Positions 8,892 to 17,808 of a DNA stretch of 64,000 nucleotides are shown piece after piece (the first letter of the stretch is position 1; every line of letters begins with the position of its first letter). The stretch comes from DATFVA01 sp963839165 (GTDB lineage Bacteria > Bacteroidota > Ignavibacteria > Ignavibacteriales > Ignavibacteriaceae). The translations under genes were made by a program, and so were the position numbers. Below the pieces are notes generated by a model, which made no database searches, had not been told where the DNA came from, and saw only the letters and a list, made by a program, of their open reading frames with translations. The stretch spans positions 806,001-870,000 of the forward strand of contig CAWIUG010000005.1 of NCBI GenBank assembly GCA_963839165.1, read 5' to 3'.

Positions 8892-9286
8892 ATATGAGAG
8901 CAGCTATCTACATCATTATCATATTAATCCTACTTACTGCGGCTTTTGCGGTATACAATTATCTGGTAAGTATTTACGAGGTAATTTACAGGATCGAACC
9001 GAAAACGCTTTATGCAGATAATAAATCCGAAACGACCATAACAGCCGTTCCCCTAAATGGATTGGGAGGGAAGGCGTGGTTCAGAAAAGTTGAAGCAACT
9101 TTTACCATTACCGAAGGGAAAAACCTCGTTATCATCATAAAAAATGATAAAGCAAACGGAATTCTGATTCTAAAGGCAAAGGATAAACCGGGAATCGTGA
9201 GCATTACGGCAAAGTCACCCCTTGCACTGCTGCCTTCTCTCATTCAGATAAACATTGAACCTAATTTCGCTGAAGTAATACATTAA
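8888..9286 (+). CDS. small membrane-anchored protein with Ig-like/invasin-type domain
   Basis: A 132-residue protein with one N-terminal membrane segment (about 6-28) and a C-terminal beta-rich domain. The pattern KTLYADNKSETTITAVPLNG followed by FTITEG and IVSITAKSP resembles bacterial Ig-like (Big/invasin) domains, in which a conserved ADG/ADN-x-S-x-T-x-T opening strand is typical. I do not recognise a specific family. The 4-base overlap with the ATP-grasp gene implies translational coupling, so the two products may act together; how is not visible. Confidence 0.6.
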   Translation: MNMRAAIYIIIILILLTAAFAVYNYLVSIYEVIYRIEPKTLYADNKSETTITAVPLNGLGGKAWFRKVEATFTITEGKNLVIIIKNDKANGILILKAKDKPGIVSITAKSPLALLPSLIQINIEPNFAEVIH

Positions 9287-9313
9287 GTAAATGGAATAAT
9301 ATGAAATAATTAC

Positions 9314-9321
9314 TATATTTG
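9314..9321 (+). promoter_or_regulatory. candidate -7 element TATATTTG
   Basis: TATATTTG fits the Bacteroidota -7 pattern TAnnTTTG. No clear TTG lies 19-20 bases upstream, so the call is weak. If real, it excludes the GTG at 9321 as a start codon and supports ATG 9351. Confidence 0.3.
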
Positions 9322-9350
9322 TGAAGGAAGAAAAATCTCCTCGAGGAAAA

Positions 9351-10124
9351 ATGAAAACTTTCATTACCGCCACTTTAGTAATATTCGTAATCTCCTTTAC
9401 TGCTTACTGTCAGGGAACAGCCGGAGAAAACGCGAAATTTGAATACAGAACCCTAATAGATATGCCTACAGCCGGAATTCTTGAAAAAGGCTATGTCGGC
9501 GCTACAACAGATGTACTTCCGATGGGTGTTGTTATTGAAAAGCTGGAAGTAGGGGCATTTGATAATGTAAGTTTCGGCATCTCATACGGCGGTGCAAATG
9601 TTATCGGTGAGGGGAAAGTCGACTGGTACAAACTTCCCGGTGTAAATATACGTTTCAGGTTATTCAATGAAGCTGTAACGTTCCCCGCCATCTCAATTGG
9701 TTTTGATTCACAGGGAAAGGGTATCTACCATGATTCCTCGGGCAGATATGATATTAAATCTCCCGGTTTTTATGCCGCTGCCAGTAAAAACTTCGCTTTT
9801 CTCGGTTATCTGAGCATTCATGCAACGGGGTCTTATTCTCTTGAGTCGAAAGATGGAGATAATTTTATTGATTTGAACGTTGGAGCCGAAAAAACCCTGG
9901 GAAGTTCGGTTTCCCTCATAGCCGAATACAACTTTGCTTTTAACGACGATGGGACACGATACTTCGGTGGTGATGCGGGTTACCTTAATGCAGGGATCAG
10001 ATGGACAGTAGGCGCCGGTTTTACACTCGAGTTTGATCTGCGTGATCTGTTAAGCAACAAAAAATTTACCACTGCGGCAGCCGACAGAGCATTAAAGATA
10101 GAGTACATTAAATCCATCTTCTGA
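9351..10124 (+). CDS. exported beta-barrel-like protein of unknown function
   Basis: From ATG 9351 the protein has 257 residues and begins with a good signal peptide (MKTFITATLVIFVISFTAYC). An in-frame GTG at 9321 would add ten charged residues before it and is unlikely; GAGGAAAA lies just before the ATG. The mature part has repeated amphipathic strands with Gly/aromatic alternation (MPTAGILEKGYVGATTDV, FGISYGGANVIG, LNAGIRWTVGAGFTLEFDL), suggesting an outer-membrane barrel. The opening segment is similar to barrel proteins of unknown function widespread in Ignavibacteriota. It stands alone, followed by a 274-base gap in which I see nothing firm. Confidence 0.6.
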   Translation: MKTFITATLVIFVISFTAYCQGTAGENAKFEYRTLIDMPTAGILEKGYVGATTDVLPMGVVIEKLEVGAFDNVSFGISYGGANVIGEGKVDWYKLPGVNIRFRLFNEAVTFPAISIGFDSQGKGIYHDSSGRYDIKSPGFYAAASKNFAFLGYLSIHATGSYSLESKDGDNFIDLNVGAEKTLGSSVSLIAEYNFAFNDDGTRYFGGDAGYLNAGIRWTVGAGFTLEFDLRDLLSNKKFTTAAADRALKIEYIKSIF

Positions 10125-10398
10125 AAATGGGCGGTTATTGAGCTGCTAAAAGGGGTAAATTCGGTAACAGACATTTGTGACATCCGGAATACCACAACTC
10201 CCCCTTATTCTCTTAAGGATTAAACCTGCGTAAACGCGAATGTAGAATATTTTGTACAAAAAAATCTATTATTCTGTACATCACACCTTAAAATGAAACT
10301 TTACACCCCTGGATTTTGTCTATAATATAGAAATTTAATCCTTTAATCAGGCTTGATTTTTGCGCATATTGAGGTAGTTATTTTTCGGAGGAAAGGTC

Positions 10399-11598
10399 AT
10401 GAAAAAATTAGTTTACATTTTATCAGCAGCAGTCCTGCTATTTACCGGTTGTTATACACAACTGGCAACAAGAGACCGCGATTACTCTGACAGAGGTCAG
10501 AATACTTATGGCAGCGACCAGGGTTATTCAGATCAGGGCAGCGGTTATGCCTACGATGATTCCTCGGAATACTACGGAGATCAGTATTACGACAGCACAG
10601 GATATTACGATGACAGCACAGCTTACTACGATAACAGAGGGTACAGTGATAACAGTGATTATAATACGGGAGGTTATAACTCACCATATTATTATGATGA
10701 CTTTTATTATTCATATCCTTCATACAGAAGATATTTCCTTGGCTATCAGCCTTCAATAGTAATTGGTATCGGCTGGAATAGCTGGTACTACAATTCATTT
10801 TGTTATGATCCCTTTTACTGGGGAGGATACTGGAGCGGCTGGGGGTACCCGGGATGGAGCTGTCTGCCGTATTACTATTATTACCCTTCCCCCTGGTATG
10901 CAGGATATAACTATTACTATGGGGGTTATCCTTCTTTCACAAACTACTATTATACCTCCAGAGAAAGAAACAGAGACATCAGAAGGATAAGGAACCTTGA
11001 CGGACTAAGAGGCGGCAGGGACGGCAGAACCGCAATTGTTTCGAGCGATAGAAACGCAAACAGAAGTCTGAACAAAGCGACCCGGGAAACAACAAGATTA
11101 AATACCACTACACGTTCATCATCAGAAAGAGTTAGGAGCGGAAGAGACGCCAGGGTAAGAGAAGCCCGGATAGATCCAAGACTACGTACCGGTACCAGAG
11201 AAAATCAGAGAGCCGGGATTGATCAAAGGAGAGCAGCTCCCCGGATAGATAAAAGGAATAATACAAGAAAAGACAGCAGGAGAGTAATTCCCCCTTATCT
11301 CCGCAAGAACAATGACACAAAAGACAATGGAAATGTAAGGCCGCGCAGCTACAATCCTCCGCGCAGGGAATACAGACCTCCGCAGAGAACAGCGCCGCCA
11401 AAAAATTATACGCCTCCACAGAGAAGCAGTTCACCAAGGACATATAGTCCGCCTCAGAGAAATAATACACCGCGGAGTTCTACACCGCGTTCCTATTCAC
11501 CGCCGCAGAGAAGCTCTAGTCCCCCATCCTCTCACAGCAGCGGCAGCAGCTCGGGCAGAAGCAGTTCGGGCAGCAGTTCCGGAAGAAGCAGAAGATAG
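10399..11598 (+). CDS. Tyr/Gly-rich, Arg/Pro/Ser-rich low-complexity lipoprotein
   Basis: A 399-residue lipoprotein with lipobox LFTGC (Cys at residue 18) and a strong GGAGGAAAGG ribosome site. The mature protein has three zones: Tyr/Asp/Ser-rich (about 20-115), an aromatic Gly/Trp/Tyr core (about 115-190), and a very basic Arg-rich tail that turns into Pro-Pro-Gln-Arg repeats and ends in Ser/Gly runs (about 310-399). I do not recognise a family. The composition suggests a disordered or cell-wall-associated surface protein. It is followed by a shorter protein of the same style and by a beta-barrel gene with gaps of 12 and 2 bases, so the three form an operon. Confidence 0.7.
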   Translation: MKKLVYILSAAVLLFTGCYTQLATRDRDYSDRGQNTYGSDQGYSDQGSGYAYDDSSEYYGDQYYDSTGYYDDSTAYYDNRGYSDNSDYNTGGYNSPYYYDDFYYSYPSYRRYFLGYQPSIVIGIGWNSWYYNSFCYDPFYWGGYWSGWGYPGWSCLPYYYYYPSPWYAGYNYYYGGYPSFTNYYYTSRERNRDIRRIRNLDGLRGGRDGRTAIVSSDRNANRSLNKATRETTRLNTTTRSSSERVRSGRDARVREARIDPRLRTGTRENQRAGIDQRRAAPRIDKRNNTRKDSRRVIPPYLRKNNDTKDNGNVRPRSYNPPRREYRPPQRTAPPKNYTPPQRSSSPRTYSPPQRNNTPRSSTPRSYSPPQRSSSPPSSHSSGSSSGRSSSGSSSGRSRR

Positions 11599-11610
11599 GA
11601 GCATAATGAA

Positions 11611-12099
11611 ATGAAAACTCTATTACTTAAAATAGCATTTATAACCTTAGTTACTATTGGTCTGAACGGGTGCTATACAGTTATCTGGAGTCCCGATTCA
11701 GAATTCCCCACTGAGGATAATTCTGTATCAAATATTTACTACGGCGATACATATTACGGTGATTACTATTATTTCTATGATACGCCCTGGTGGTGGGATT
11801 ATACTCCTGTCGTTTCAGGGGTAGCAAGACCAACGAGAGACGGAAGTACCCAGCCGATAAGAGAGCAGGGCGGAAGAACCCCGGCTCAAAGAGACCCGAT
11901 AGTAAATACCCCTCCTCCAACGCGTGAAATAAATCCACCGTCCACAGGAAACTCCGGAAACACCGAAAACAAAGGATCATCAACTGAAACTACACGGAGT
12001 TCTTCTTCAAACTCAGGTTCATCCAGCAGGGAGAGTTCCTCCAGCGGAAGTTCGGTAAGGAATAATAACGGCGGAAGAAACTCAGGCGGGAGGAAATAA
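11611..12099 (+). CDS. small Tyr- and Ser-rich lipoprotein
   Basis: A 162-residue lipoprotein with lipobox GLNGC (Cys at 21). It repeats the plan of the preceding gene in short form: a Tyr/Asp-rich stretch (NIYYGDTYYGDYYYFYDTP), then a Pro/Arg/Thr segment, then a Ser/Gly/Asn-rich tail. Shared layout and adjacency suggest the two are diverged partners or paralogues. No enzymatic motif is present. The next gene begins 2 bases after the stop. Confidence 0.65.
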   Translation: MKTLLLKIAFITLVTIGLNGCYTVIWSPDSEFPTEDNSVSNIYYGDTYYGDYYYFYDTPWWWDYTPVVSGVARPTRDGSTQPIREQGGRTPAQRDPIVNTPPPTREINPPSTGNSGNTENKGSSTETTRSSSSNSGSSSRESSSSGSSVRNNNGGRNSGGRK

Positions 12100-12101
12100 C
12101 A

Positions 12102-13541
12102 ATGGATAGCTTACACGGCAGATTCTCAAAGCTTGTTTTTTTTATTATCCTGGCCGGAACAGCCGCAGTGTACCCGCAGAATGTAAATGACGCGGTTAGA
12201 CTGGGTTTACCCGGACTTGGCGCTAATGCCCGCGCCCTCGGTATGGGCAACAGCTACATTGGATTAAGCGACGACGCATCAGCAGCATATTTTAACCCCG
12301 CAGGATTCGGATTACTAAAGAGAATGGAAATATCCGGGGGTCTGCAGTACACAAATTTCGGCAATAAAACAGATTTCTTTAATGAAAGCACTGATTATTC
12401 AAATAGCTCAACCACGCTCGACAGGGTGAACTTTGCTTTCCCCTTCCCTACTATGCGTGGAAGTCTTGTCTTCGGTATAGCATATCATACAACCAGGGAC
12501 TTTACCGGGGCAGTAAAATTCAATGGTTTCAACAGCGGTCATAATTCACTTGTTCAGTCATTGCTTTCCGGACCTTATCCTTCAGATATACCATACCAGC
12601 TTTTCCTTGCTGATTCAAGCAACCAGACAAATATAGACGGGAACCTGAACCAGAGCGGCACAATTCTGAATTCAGGCGAAATTCATAACTGGACATTTTC
12701 CGGTGCCGTTGAAGCATACAAGAATCTCTTCGTAGGATTGAACCTCAATATTATTACAGGCACCTATACTTCAAATAATGATTATTATGAAGATGACACC
12801 AGGGGATTTTATGGAATAGCAGACCCTACGGATTCGTACCACAGCGATTTTCAGACTTTTAATCTGAACAGAGTTCTCAACTGGGATCTGTCAGGCTGGG
12901 ATGCGAAGCTGGGAGTTCTGTACCAGATGAGAAATATAGCGCGTTTCGGATTTACGGTTCAATTTCCGAAATCATACGATATTAAAGAAAAGTTTACCGT
13001 TAACGGTTACAGCGATTTTGCCAGCGAAAGAGTTACTCTTAACAGTCCGGATTACAGCGACCAGGTCGAGTATAACATAACTACTCCATTTGAACTGGGG
13101 GCGGGGTTTTCCTTCAACCTGAAAGGATTGATCGTTAGTCTCCAGGGTACCCTTATGGATTATTCACAAATGAAGTTTGAAGACGTAAACGGACTTGGTG
13201 CTACCCTTGTTGAACAGTTAAACCAGGATATTAAAGATCAGCTTACAGCAGTGCTGAACTATAACCTGGGGCTGGAATATACATTCCCGGTTATTGGGCT
13301 AAGACTAAGGGCCGGATATATGGGTCAGCCCTCACCATACCGTGGAGATCCTAAAGAGTACGACCATCAGTATGTAACTGGCGGAATCGGTTTCCTGGCT
13401 GACGAAACAATAGGACTGGATCTTGGCGTCGCGCATGGCTGGTGGAAAGATTTCGGCGATAATTACGGCGATAATGTATCAAGAACCTTCCAGGATGTTT
13501 CTGTAAACAAAGTTATCCTTACTGCAACGTACAGGTTTTAA
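12102..13541 (+). CDS. outer-membrane protein of the FadL/PorV-like group
   Basis: A 479-residue outer-membrane barrel with a signal peptide (about 1-25). The N-terminus of the mature chain carries the hallmark LPGLGANARALGMGNSYIGL then SDDASAAYFNPAGFG, shared by OmpP1/FadL-type transporters and by PorV/PorQ proteins of the type IX system. The C-terminus ends in an aromatic strand (KVILTATYRF). Such proteins move hydrophobic compounds or act as outer-membrane shuttles of T9SS cargo. Since the window contains T9SS cargo, a PorV-like role is possible but not shown. It is the last gene of the three-gene surface operon and is followed by a strong terminator. Confidence 0.75.
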   Translation: MDSLHGRFSKLVFFIILAGTAAVYPQNVNDAVRLGLPGLGANARALGMGNSYIGLSDDASAAYFNPAGFGLLKRMEISGGLQYTNFGNKTDFFNESTDYSNSSTTLDRVNFAFPFPTMRGSLVFGIAYHTTRDFTGAVKFNGFNSGHNSLVQSLLSGPYPSDIPYQLFLADSSNQTNIDGNLNQSGTILNSGEIHNWTFSGAVEAYKNLFVGLNLNIITGTYTSNNDYYEDDTRGFYGIADPTDSYHSDFQTFNLNRVLNWDLSGWDAKLGVLYQMRNIARFGFTVQFPKSYDIKEKFTVNGYSDFASERVTLNSPDYSDQVEYNITTPFELGAGFSFNLKGLIVSLQGTLMDYSQMKFEDVNGLGATLVEQLNQDIKDQLTAVLNYNLGLEYTFPVIGLRLRAGYMGQPSPYRGDPKEYDHQYVTGGIGFLADETIGLDLGVAHGWWKDFGDNYGDNVSRTFQDVSVNKVILTATYRF

Positions 13542-13579
13542 GACGTTACCTGGCAGTAATAATTGATTGAATATTCTAA

Positions 13580-13609
13580 GCATCTTATCTTTCGGTAAGA
13601 TGCTTTTTT
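13580..13609 (+). terminator. Rho-independent terminator
   Basis: Perfect 8-bp stem GCATCTTA (13580-13587) / TAAGATGC (13596-13603) with an 8-base loop, followed directly by TTTTTTA. It lies 38 bases after the barrel gene and only about 20 bases before the RsgA coding frame opens. Confidence 0.9.
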
Positions 13610-13627
13610 ATTTTAAATGGAGTTGTC

Positions 13628-14587
13628 ATTAAAGGAACAGTATTAAGAGCCGAAAGCAAAGATTATTACATCTACTGCGAAGAAAGAGATGAGGTGATAA
13701 GGAGTGCTCTCAGGGGAAAATTCAAAAAAGATTTCAACCTTAAAAAAGACAAACTGTATTTAACCGACATTGTAGTTGTAGGCGACCGTGTTGAATTTGA
13801 TCTCAATAAGGACGGTACGGGCTTCATTTATAAAGTGGAAGAAAGAACAAATTATCTCTCGAGGAAGGCTCCGAGGATAAAAGGAGCGGGATATCGTGGT
13901 GAGAGGCTTGAACAGGTTGCAGCCTCCAATTTTGATAAACTTTATATTGTCAGCAGCGTTCTTGAACCTGATTTCAATAACAAGGTTGTCGATCGTTTCC
14001 TGGTAACAGGCGAAAGTTCGCATATCAGGGTAAACATTGTTATAAATAAAACTGATCTGGATGAGGAGAACCTGATCTCAGAGTGGGCTGAGCTATACAG
14101 GTCGATCGGCTATAATGTATACTTAACAAGTGCGGAAACGGGTAAAGGAGTTGATGAACTCAAAGCATCCCTGGCCGGCAGCATAAATCTTTTCTGGGGT
14201 CATTCGGGTGTAGGTAAATCCTCCCTGCTGAATAAAATGTACCCTGTACTGGATCTAAGAACAGGAAGTATAAGCTCATTTACAGATAAAGGAACCCATA
14301 CAACAGTTACCGCGGAGATGATTAAAGTTGAGCCGGATACCTACATAATCGATACTCCCGGCATCCGTGAAGTTGAACCTTACGGAATGAGGAAAGAGGA
14401 CCTTGGACATTTCTTTCCGGAGTTTCTCCCATACATTAATGAATGCCGATTCAACACCTGCACACACCATCATGAGCCCGGCTGCGCTGTTATGGAAGCG
14501 GTTGAGGATGAAAAGATCTCGCCTTACAGGTATGACAGCTACCTACGGATCCTCGACACTATTGAAGATGATATAAACTTCAGGTAA
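13628..14587 (+). CDS. rsgA: ribosome small subunit-dependent GTPase A
   Basis: RsgA (YjeQ) matures the 30S subunit. It has an N-terminal OB fold, then a circularly permuted GTPase with G4 NKTD, G1 GHSGVGKSS and G3 DTPG, and a C-terminal zinc knuckle (CRFNTCTHHHEPGC). The first standard start codon in frame is GTG 13694, but conserved OB-fold sequence (IKGTVLRAESKDYYIYCEE) continues upstream to an ATT at 13628. ATG 13617 is out of frame by one base. So either the gene uses an unusual ATT start or a base is missing near 13617-13628. Family members begin in just this way, so I annotate from 13628. A terminator lies immediately before it, so the gene has its own promoter. Confidence 0.88.
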   Translation: MKGTVLRAESKDYYIYCEERDEVIRSALRGKFKKDFNLKKDKLYLTDIVVVGDRVEFDLNKDGTGFIYKVEERTNYLSRKAPRIKGAGYRGERLEQVAASNFDKLYIVSSVLEPDFNNKVVDRFLVTGESSHIRVNIVINKTDLDEENLISEWAELYRSIGYNVYLTSAETGKGVDELKASLAGSINLFWGHSGVGKSSLLNKMYPVLDLRTGSISSFTDKGTHTTVTAEMIKVEPDTYIIDTPGIREVEPYGMRKEDLGHFFPEFLPYINECRFNTCTHHHEPGCAVMEAVEDEKISPYRYDSYLRILDTIEDDINFR

Positions 14588-14666
14588 TCCATAGCACAAG
14601 TTTTTAATTGAAATTTTAATCTTTTTATCACAAATTTACGATGTTTCAATAAGCAATATTTTATTA

Positions 14667-16073
14667 ATGAAAGATCAAATATTTACCTCGTCAGCATCCA
14701 CTTTTGCTGAATTCCTCAAGAAAAATGAAATAACAATAAAGTCTCACCACGGGCAATCCCTTATCAGCTTTATTTTCCCTGCTGAAGAATATGAAATATT
14801 CGGCAGGATAAATAATCTCAGGAAGAGACAGGAGGTACTGTTTTATTCCGGGAAGCCGTCGGAGGATGTCTTTTTCCTGGGAGTGAATTCAATATCAACA
14901 GTGACCGAGAAAGGTGAGAAACGCTTCTCATCGCTTGAAAAAAAGATCAAGGAAACCGGTGAAAATTATATTTCAAACCGGAGAGATTACGACTTTTCTA
15001 TTCCCCTGTTTATGGGCGGGATGAAATTTACAGTTGAACACCCGGATGAATACTGGAAAGATTTTGAGGATTCAACCTGGTTTATACCTGAGCTGATATA
15101 CATTAAGAATAAAGGCAGATATTATTTTGTATTCAACTGCTTTACCTCATCCAAGATCAGAACGGAAACACTTACGTCAAAGCTGGAAAATGTGTTGAAG
15201 ATATTCTTTTCTGACGCAGCACCTGAAGAGACAAAAGAATTAAGGGTGTTAAAAAGAACAGGTGATGAACCGAAGGATAAGAAGAAATGGAAGAACCAGG
15301 TAAACCAGGCGCTCGAAAGGATCGGAGACGGAGGACTTAAAAAAGTTGTCTTATCCCGGAAAGTAGAGCTGACTTTCACATCAGATATTTCAACCGAACC
15401 GATACTTAAGAGTCTTCTCTCGAACTATCCCGAATGTACGCTTTTCCTGTTCCAGATCGGAAGGTCATCCTTTATTGGGGCGTCACCCGAAATGCTTGCG
15501 CGGATCAATGGTTCAGAAATGATCCTTGAAGTACTTGCAGGGTCGGCTGACCGCGGGAAAAATGGCAGTGAGGATCAGAATCTCGAAAGAGATGTACTTA
15601 AAAATGAAAAAAACCTGTCGGAACACAGTATAGTTGTAGATTATATCAAAGAGAATCTGCACAAGATTGTGGATGACATAGAGGTAGGCGAACCGGGAAT
15701 AAAGAAGCTTCAGAACATACAGCATTTGAAATCAGAGATTAAACTTAATCTGAATAACCATGTTTCTTTTATTAACCTGATTGGAAAAATTCACCCTACG
15801 CCTGCCGTTTGCGGATCACCCTCAGACGCGGCTCTGAACTTTATAAAGAAAACCGAACCTCATCAGCGTGGTTTATACGCGGGTCTGATCGGCTGGATGA
15901 ACCTGCACAATGAAGGAGAGTTTGTTCTGGCTATCCGTTCCGCACTAGCCTCAGGGAATAAATTGATTGCTTATGCGGGCTGTGGACTTGTAAGCGGGAG
16001 CAGTCCTGATGAGGAATACAAGGAAACTGAATTAAAACTGAAACCATTTCTTACTATCTTTAATGAAAATTAA
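14667..16073 (+). CDS. menF: isochorismate synthase
   Basis: A 468-residue chorismate-binding enzyme that converts chorismate to isochorismate, the entry step of classical menaquinone synthesis. The C-terminal catalytic half has the family signatures SFIGASPEMLARI, GSADRG, EHSIVVDYI, the IQHLKSEI helix, HPTPAVCGSP and RGLYAGLIGW. Its end overlaps menD by 11 bases, and menD, menH, menB, menA, menC and menE follow, so the assignment to menaquinone rather than siderophore synthesis is secure from context. Confidence 0.93.
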   Translation: MKDQIFTSSASTFAEFLKKNEITIKSHHGQSLISFIFPAEEYEIFGRINNLRKRQEVLFYSGKPSEDVFFLGVNSISTVTEKGEKRFSSLEKKIKETGENYISNRRDYDFSIPLFMGGMKFTVEHPDEYWKDFEDSTWFIPELIYIKNKGRYYFVFNCFTSSKIRTETLTSKLENVLKIFFSDAAPEETKELRVLKRTGDEPKDKKKWKNQVNQALERIGDGGLKKVVLSRKVELTFTSDISTEPILKSLLSNYPECTLFLFQIGRSSFIGASPEMLARINGSEMILEVLAGSADRGKNGSEDQNLERDVLKNEKNLSEHSIVVDYIKENLHKIVDDIEVGEPGIKKLQNIQHLKSEIKLNLNNHVSFINLIGKIHPTPAVCGSPSDAALNFIKKTEPHQRGLYAGLIGWMNLHNEGEFVLAIRSALASGNKLIAYAGCGLVSGSSPDEEYKETELKLKPFLTIFNEN

Positions 16074-17808
16074 CCGGAATATTTTCTGGACTGAAAACTT
16101 CTTCAGCAGACTTGCTGATCTGGGTGTAAGGTACGTCTGTCTTTCTCCCGGCTCAAGAAGCACCCCATTAACCATGGCCGCATCTTCTCATAAAAAACTA
16201 AAATGTTTCGTTCACATCGATGAACGGAGCAGCGCCTTCTTCGCGCTGGGTCTGGCATTTGCATCCGGTAAACCCGTTGTGGTCATAACCACATCAGGAA
16301 CAGCCGCAGCGGAACTCTACCCCGCAATAATAGAGGCATATCAGCAAAGGACCCCTCTGATAATCTGTACTGCCGACCGTCCTCCTGAGTTAAGAGGTCG
16401 AGGTGCTAACCAGACAATCAACCAGCATAACCTCTACAACAATCATATAAGATACTTTAAGGATGCTGGACTCCCGGGAACAACAGCTTCAGCCATAAGA
16501 AGAATAAGAAATTATGCAGAAGAAGCTTTCACCTATAGCACCGAAGGTCCCGTTCACATCAACTTCCCTTTCAGGAAACCATTTGAGCCCGATTCCCATA
16601 CTGATGAAATCAATGAGACAACATTAAAACTAATTGAGGCTCACCGTGTTCGTGAGACTAAAATCGTGCAAAAAGAAATCGGCTCGGGAAGAAAAACATA
16701 CAAAGAAATACTGCGGGCTGTGAATGAAACCCGCAGAGGCCTGATACTTGCCGGTCCTATGAAATATGATGCCGACACAAAAAAGCAGATGCTTAATCTC
16801 GCTGAAAAATTAAGTTACCCTGTTATAGCAGATGCCTGTTCCCAGCTCAGATACGAAAACAAATCAGAGAACATACTAATCAATTATGAAGCTTTCCTGA
16901 GAAATGAGCACTTTGTTAAGTCGTATGAGCCCGGATTAATCCTTCATTTCGGAAGAACACCTTCGTCGAAGGCAGTTGAAAACCTGCTTGGTAAGATACC
17001 GGTAAAGCGATATATAATTAATGAATATGGTGATATATTCGATCCGTGGAATAATGCCTGGGGTGTATGCAAAACCTCTGCGGGACATTTTTGCAGGATG
17101 CTCATAAACGACACGATGAATAATGATGATAAAGAATGGCTGAATAGTTATATAAATGCCGATGTTTCGGCCGGAAAGGTGAAGGACGAACTTTTATCTA
17201 AATCGTCATTCTCCAATGAATGCGCGATCATTCCCGAAATCATTAATAATCTTCCCGACAATTCACACCTGATGATTTCCAATAGCATGCCTGTAAGAGA
17301 CCTGGATTACTTTTCACCGCAAACAGGCAAGAAAATAATTATACACTCCAACCGCGGCGCAAGCGGGATCGATGGAATACTATCAACGGCTCTTGGTATT
17401 CAAAAGGCAGTAAATAAACCTGTGCTGCTTCTTACAGGAGATTCAGCATTTTATTACGATCTTACCGCTCTTTTAACCGCGCAGAAATATAAAATACCTC
17501 TCGTCGTTATAGTCATTAATAACAATGGCGGAGCGATATTCGGTATGCTTCCCATTTCGTCGTACGGGAAAAAATTCAGGGATAACTTCACAGCTCCTCA
17601 CAACCTTAATTTCGGTGCTATCGTTAAAAGCTTCAAAGCTGATTACCGTCTCATCCAAAACCGTGATAGACTTAAGGAATCCATGGCAGCAGCCATTAAA
17701 GAAAAAAGGCTTACTGTACTTGAAATAAAAACAGATATGAAAATATCCCTTAAAAGGAGAAAAGAATACTTCCGTAAAGCCGGGAATCTGCCGGAAGGAA
17801 TTAAATGA
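16063..17808 (+). CDS. menD: SEPHCHC synthase (2-succinyl-5-enolpyruvyl-6-hydroxy-3-cyclohexene-1-carboxylate synthase)
   Basis: A 581-residue thiamine diphosphate enzyme that joins 2-oxoglutarate to isochorismate. The N-terminal domain has CLSPGSRSTPL and the catalytic Glu in IDERSSAFFALGLA, then TTSGTAAAELYPAIIEA. The C-terminal ThDP/Mg site is GDSAFYYDL...NNNGGAIFGMLP. Length is typical. The ATG at 16063 lies inside the menF end and the stop overlaps menH by 4 bases, so the three genes are translationally coupled. Confidence 0.95.
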   Translation: MKINRNIFWTENFFSRLADLGVRYVCLSPGSRSTPLTMAASSHKKLKCFVHIDERSSAFFALGLAFASGKPVVVITTSGTAAAELYPAIIEAYQQRTPLIICTADRPPELRGRGANQTINQHNLYNNHIRYFKDAGLPGTTASAIRRIRNYAEEAFTYSTEGPVHINFPFRKPFEPDSHTDEINETTLKLIEAHRVRETKIVQKEIGSGRKTYKEILRAVNETRRGLILAGPMKYDADTKKQMLNLAEKLSYPVIADACSQLRYENKSENILINYEAFLRNEHFVKSYEPGLILHFGRTPSSKAVENLLGKIPVKRYIINEYGDIFDPWNNAWGVCKTSAGHFCRMLINDTMNNDDKEWLNSYINADVSAGKVKDELLSKSSFSNECAIIPEIINNLPDNSHLMISNSMPVRDLDYFSPQTGKKIIIHSNRGASGIDGILSTALGIQKAVNKPVLLLTGDSAFYYDLTALLTAQKYKIPLVVIVINNNGGAIFGMLPISSYGKKFRDNFTAPHNLNFGAIVKSFKADYRLIQNRDRLKESMAAAIKEKRLTVLEIKTDMKISLKRRKEYFRKAGNLPEGIK

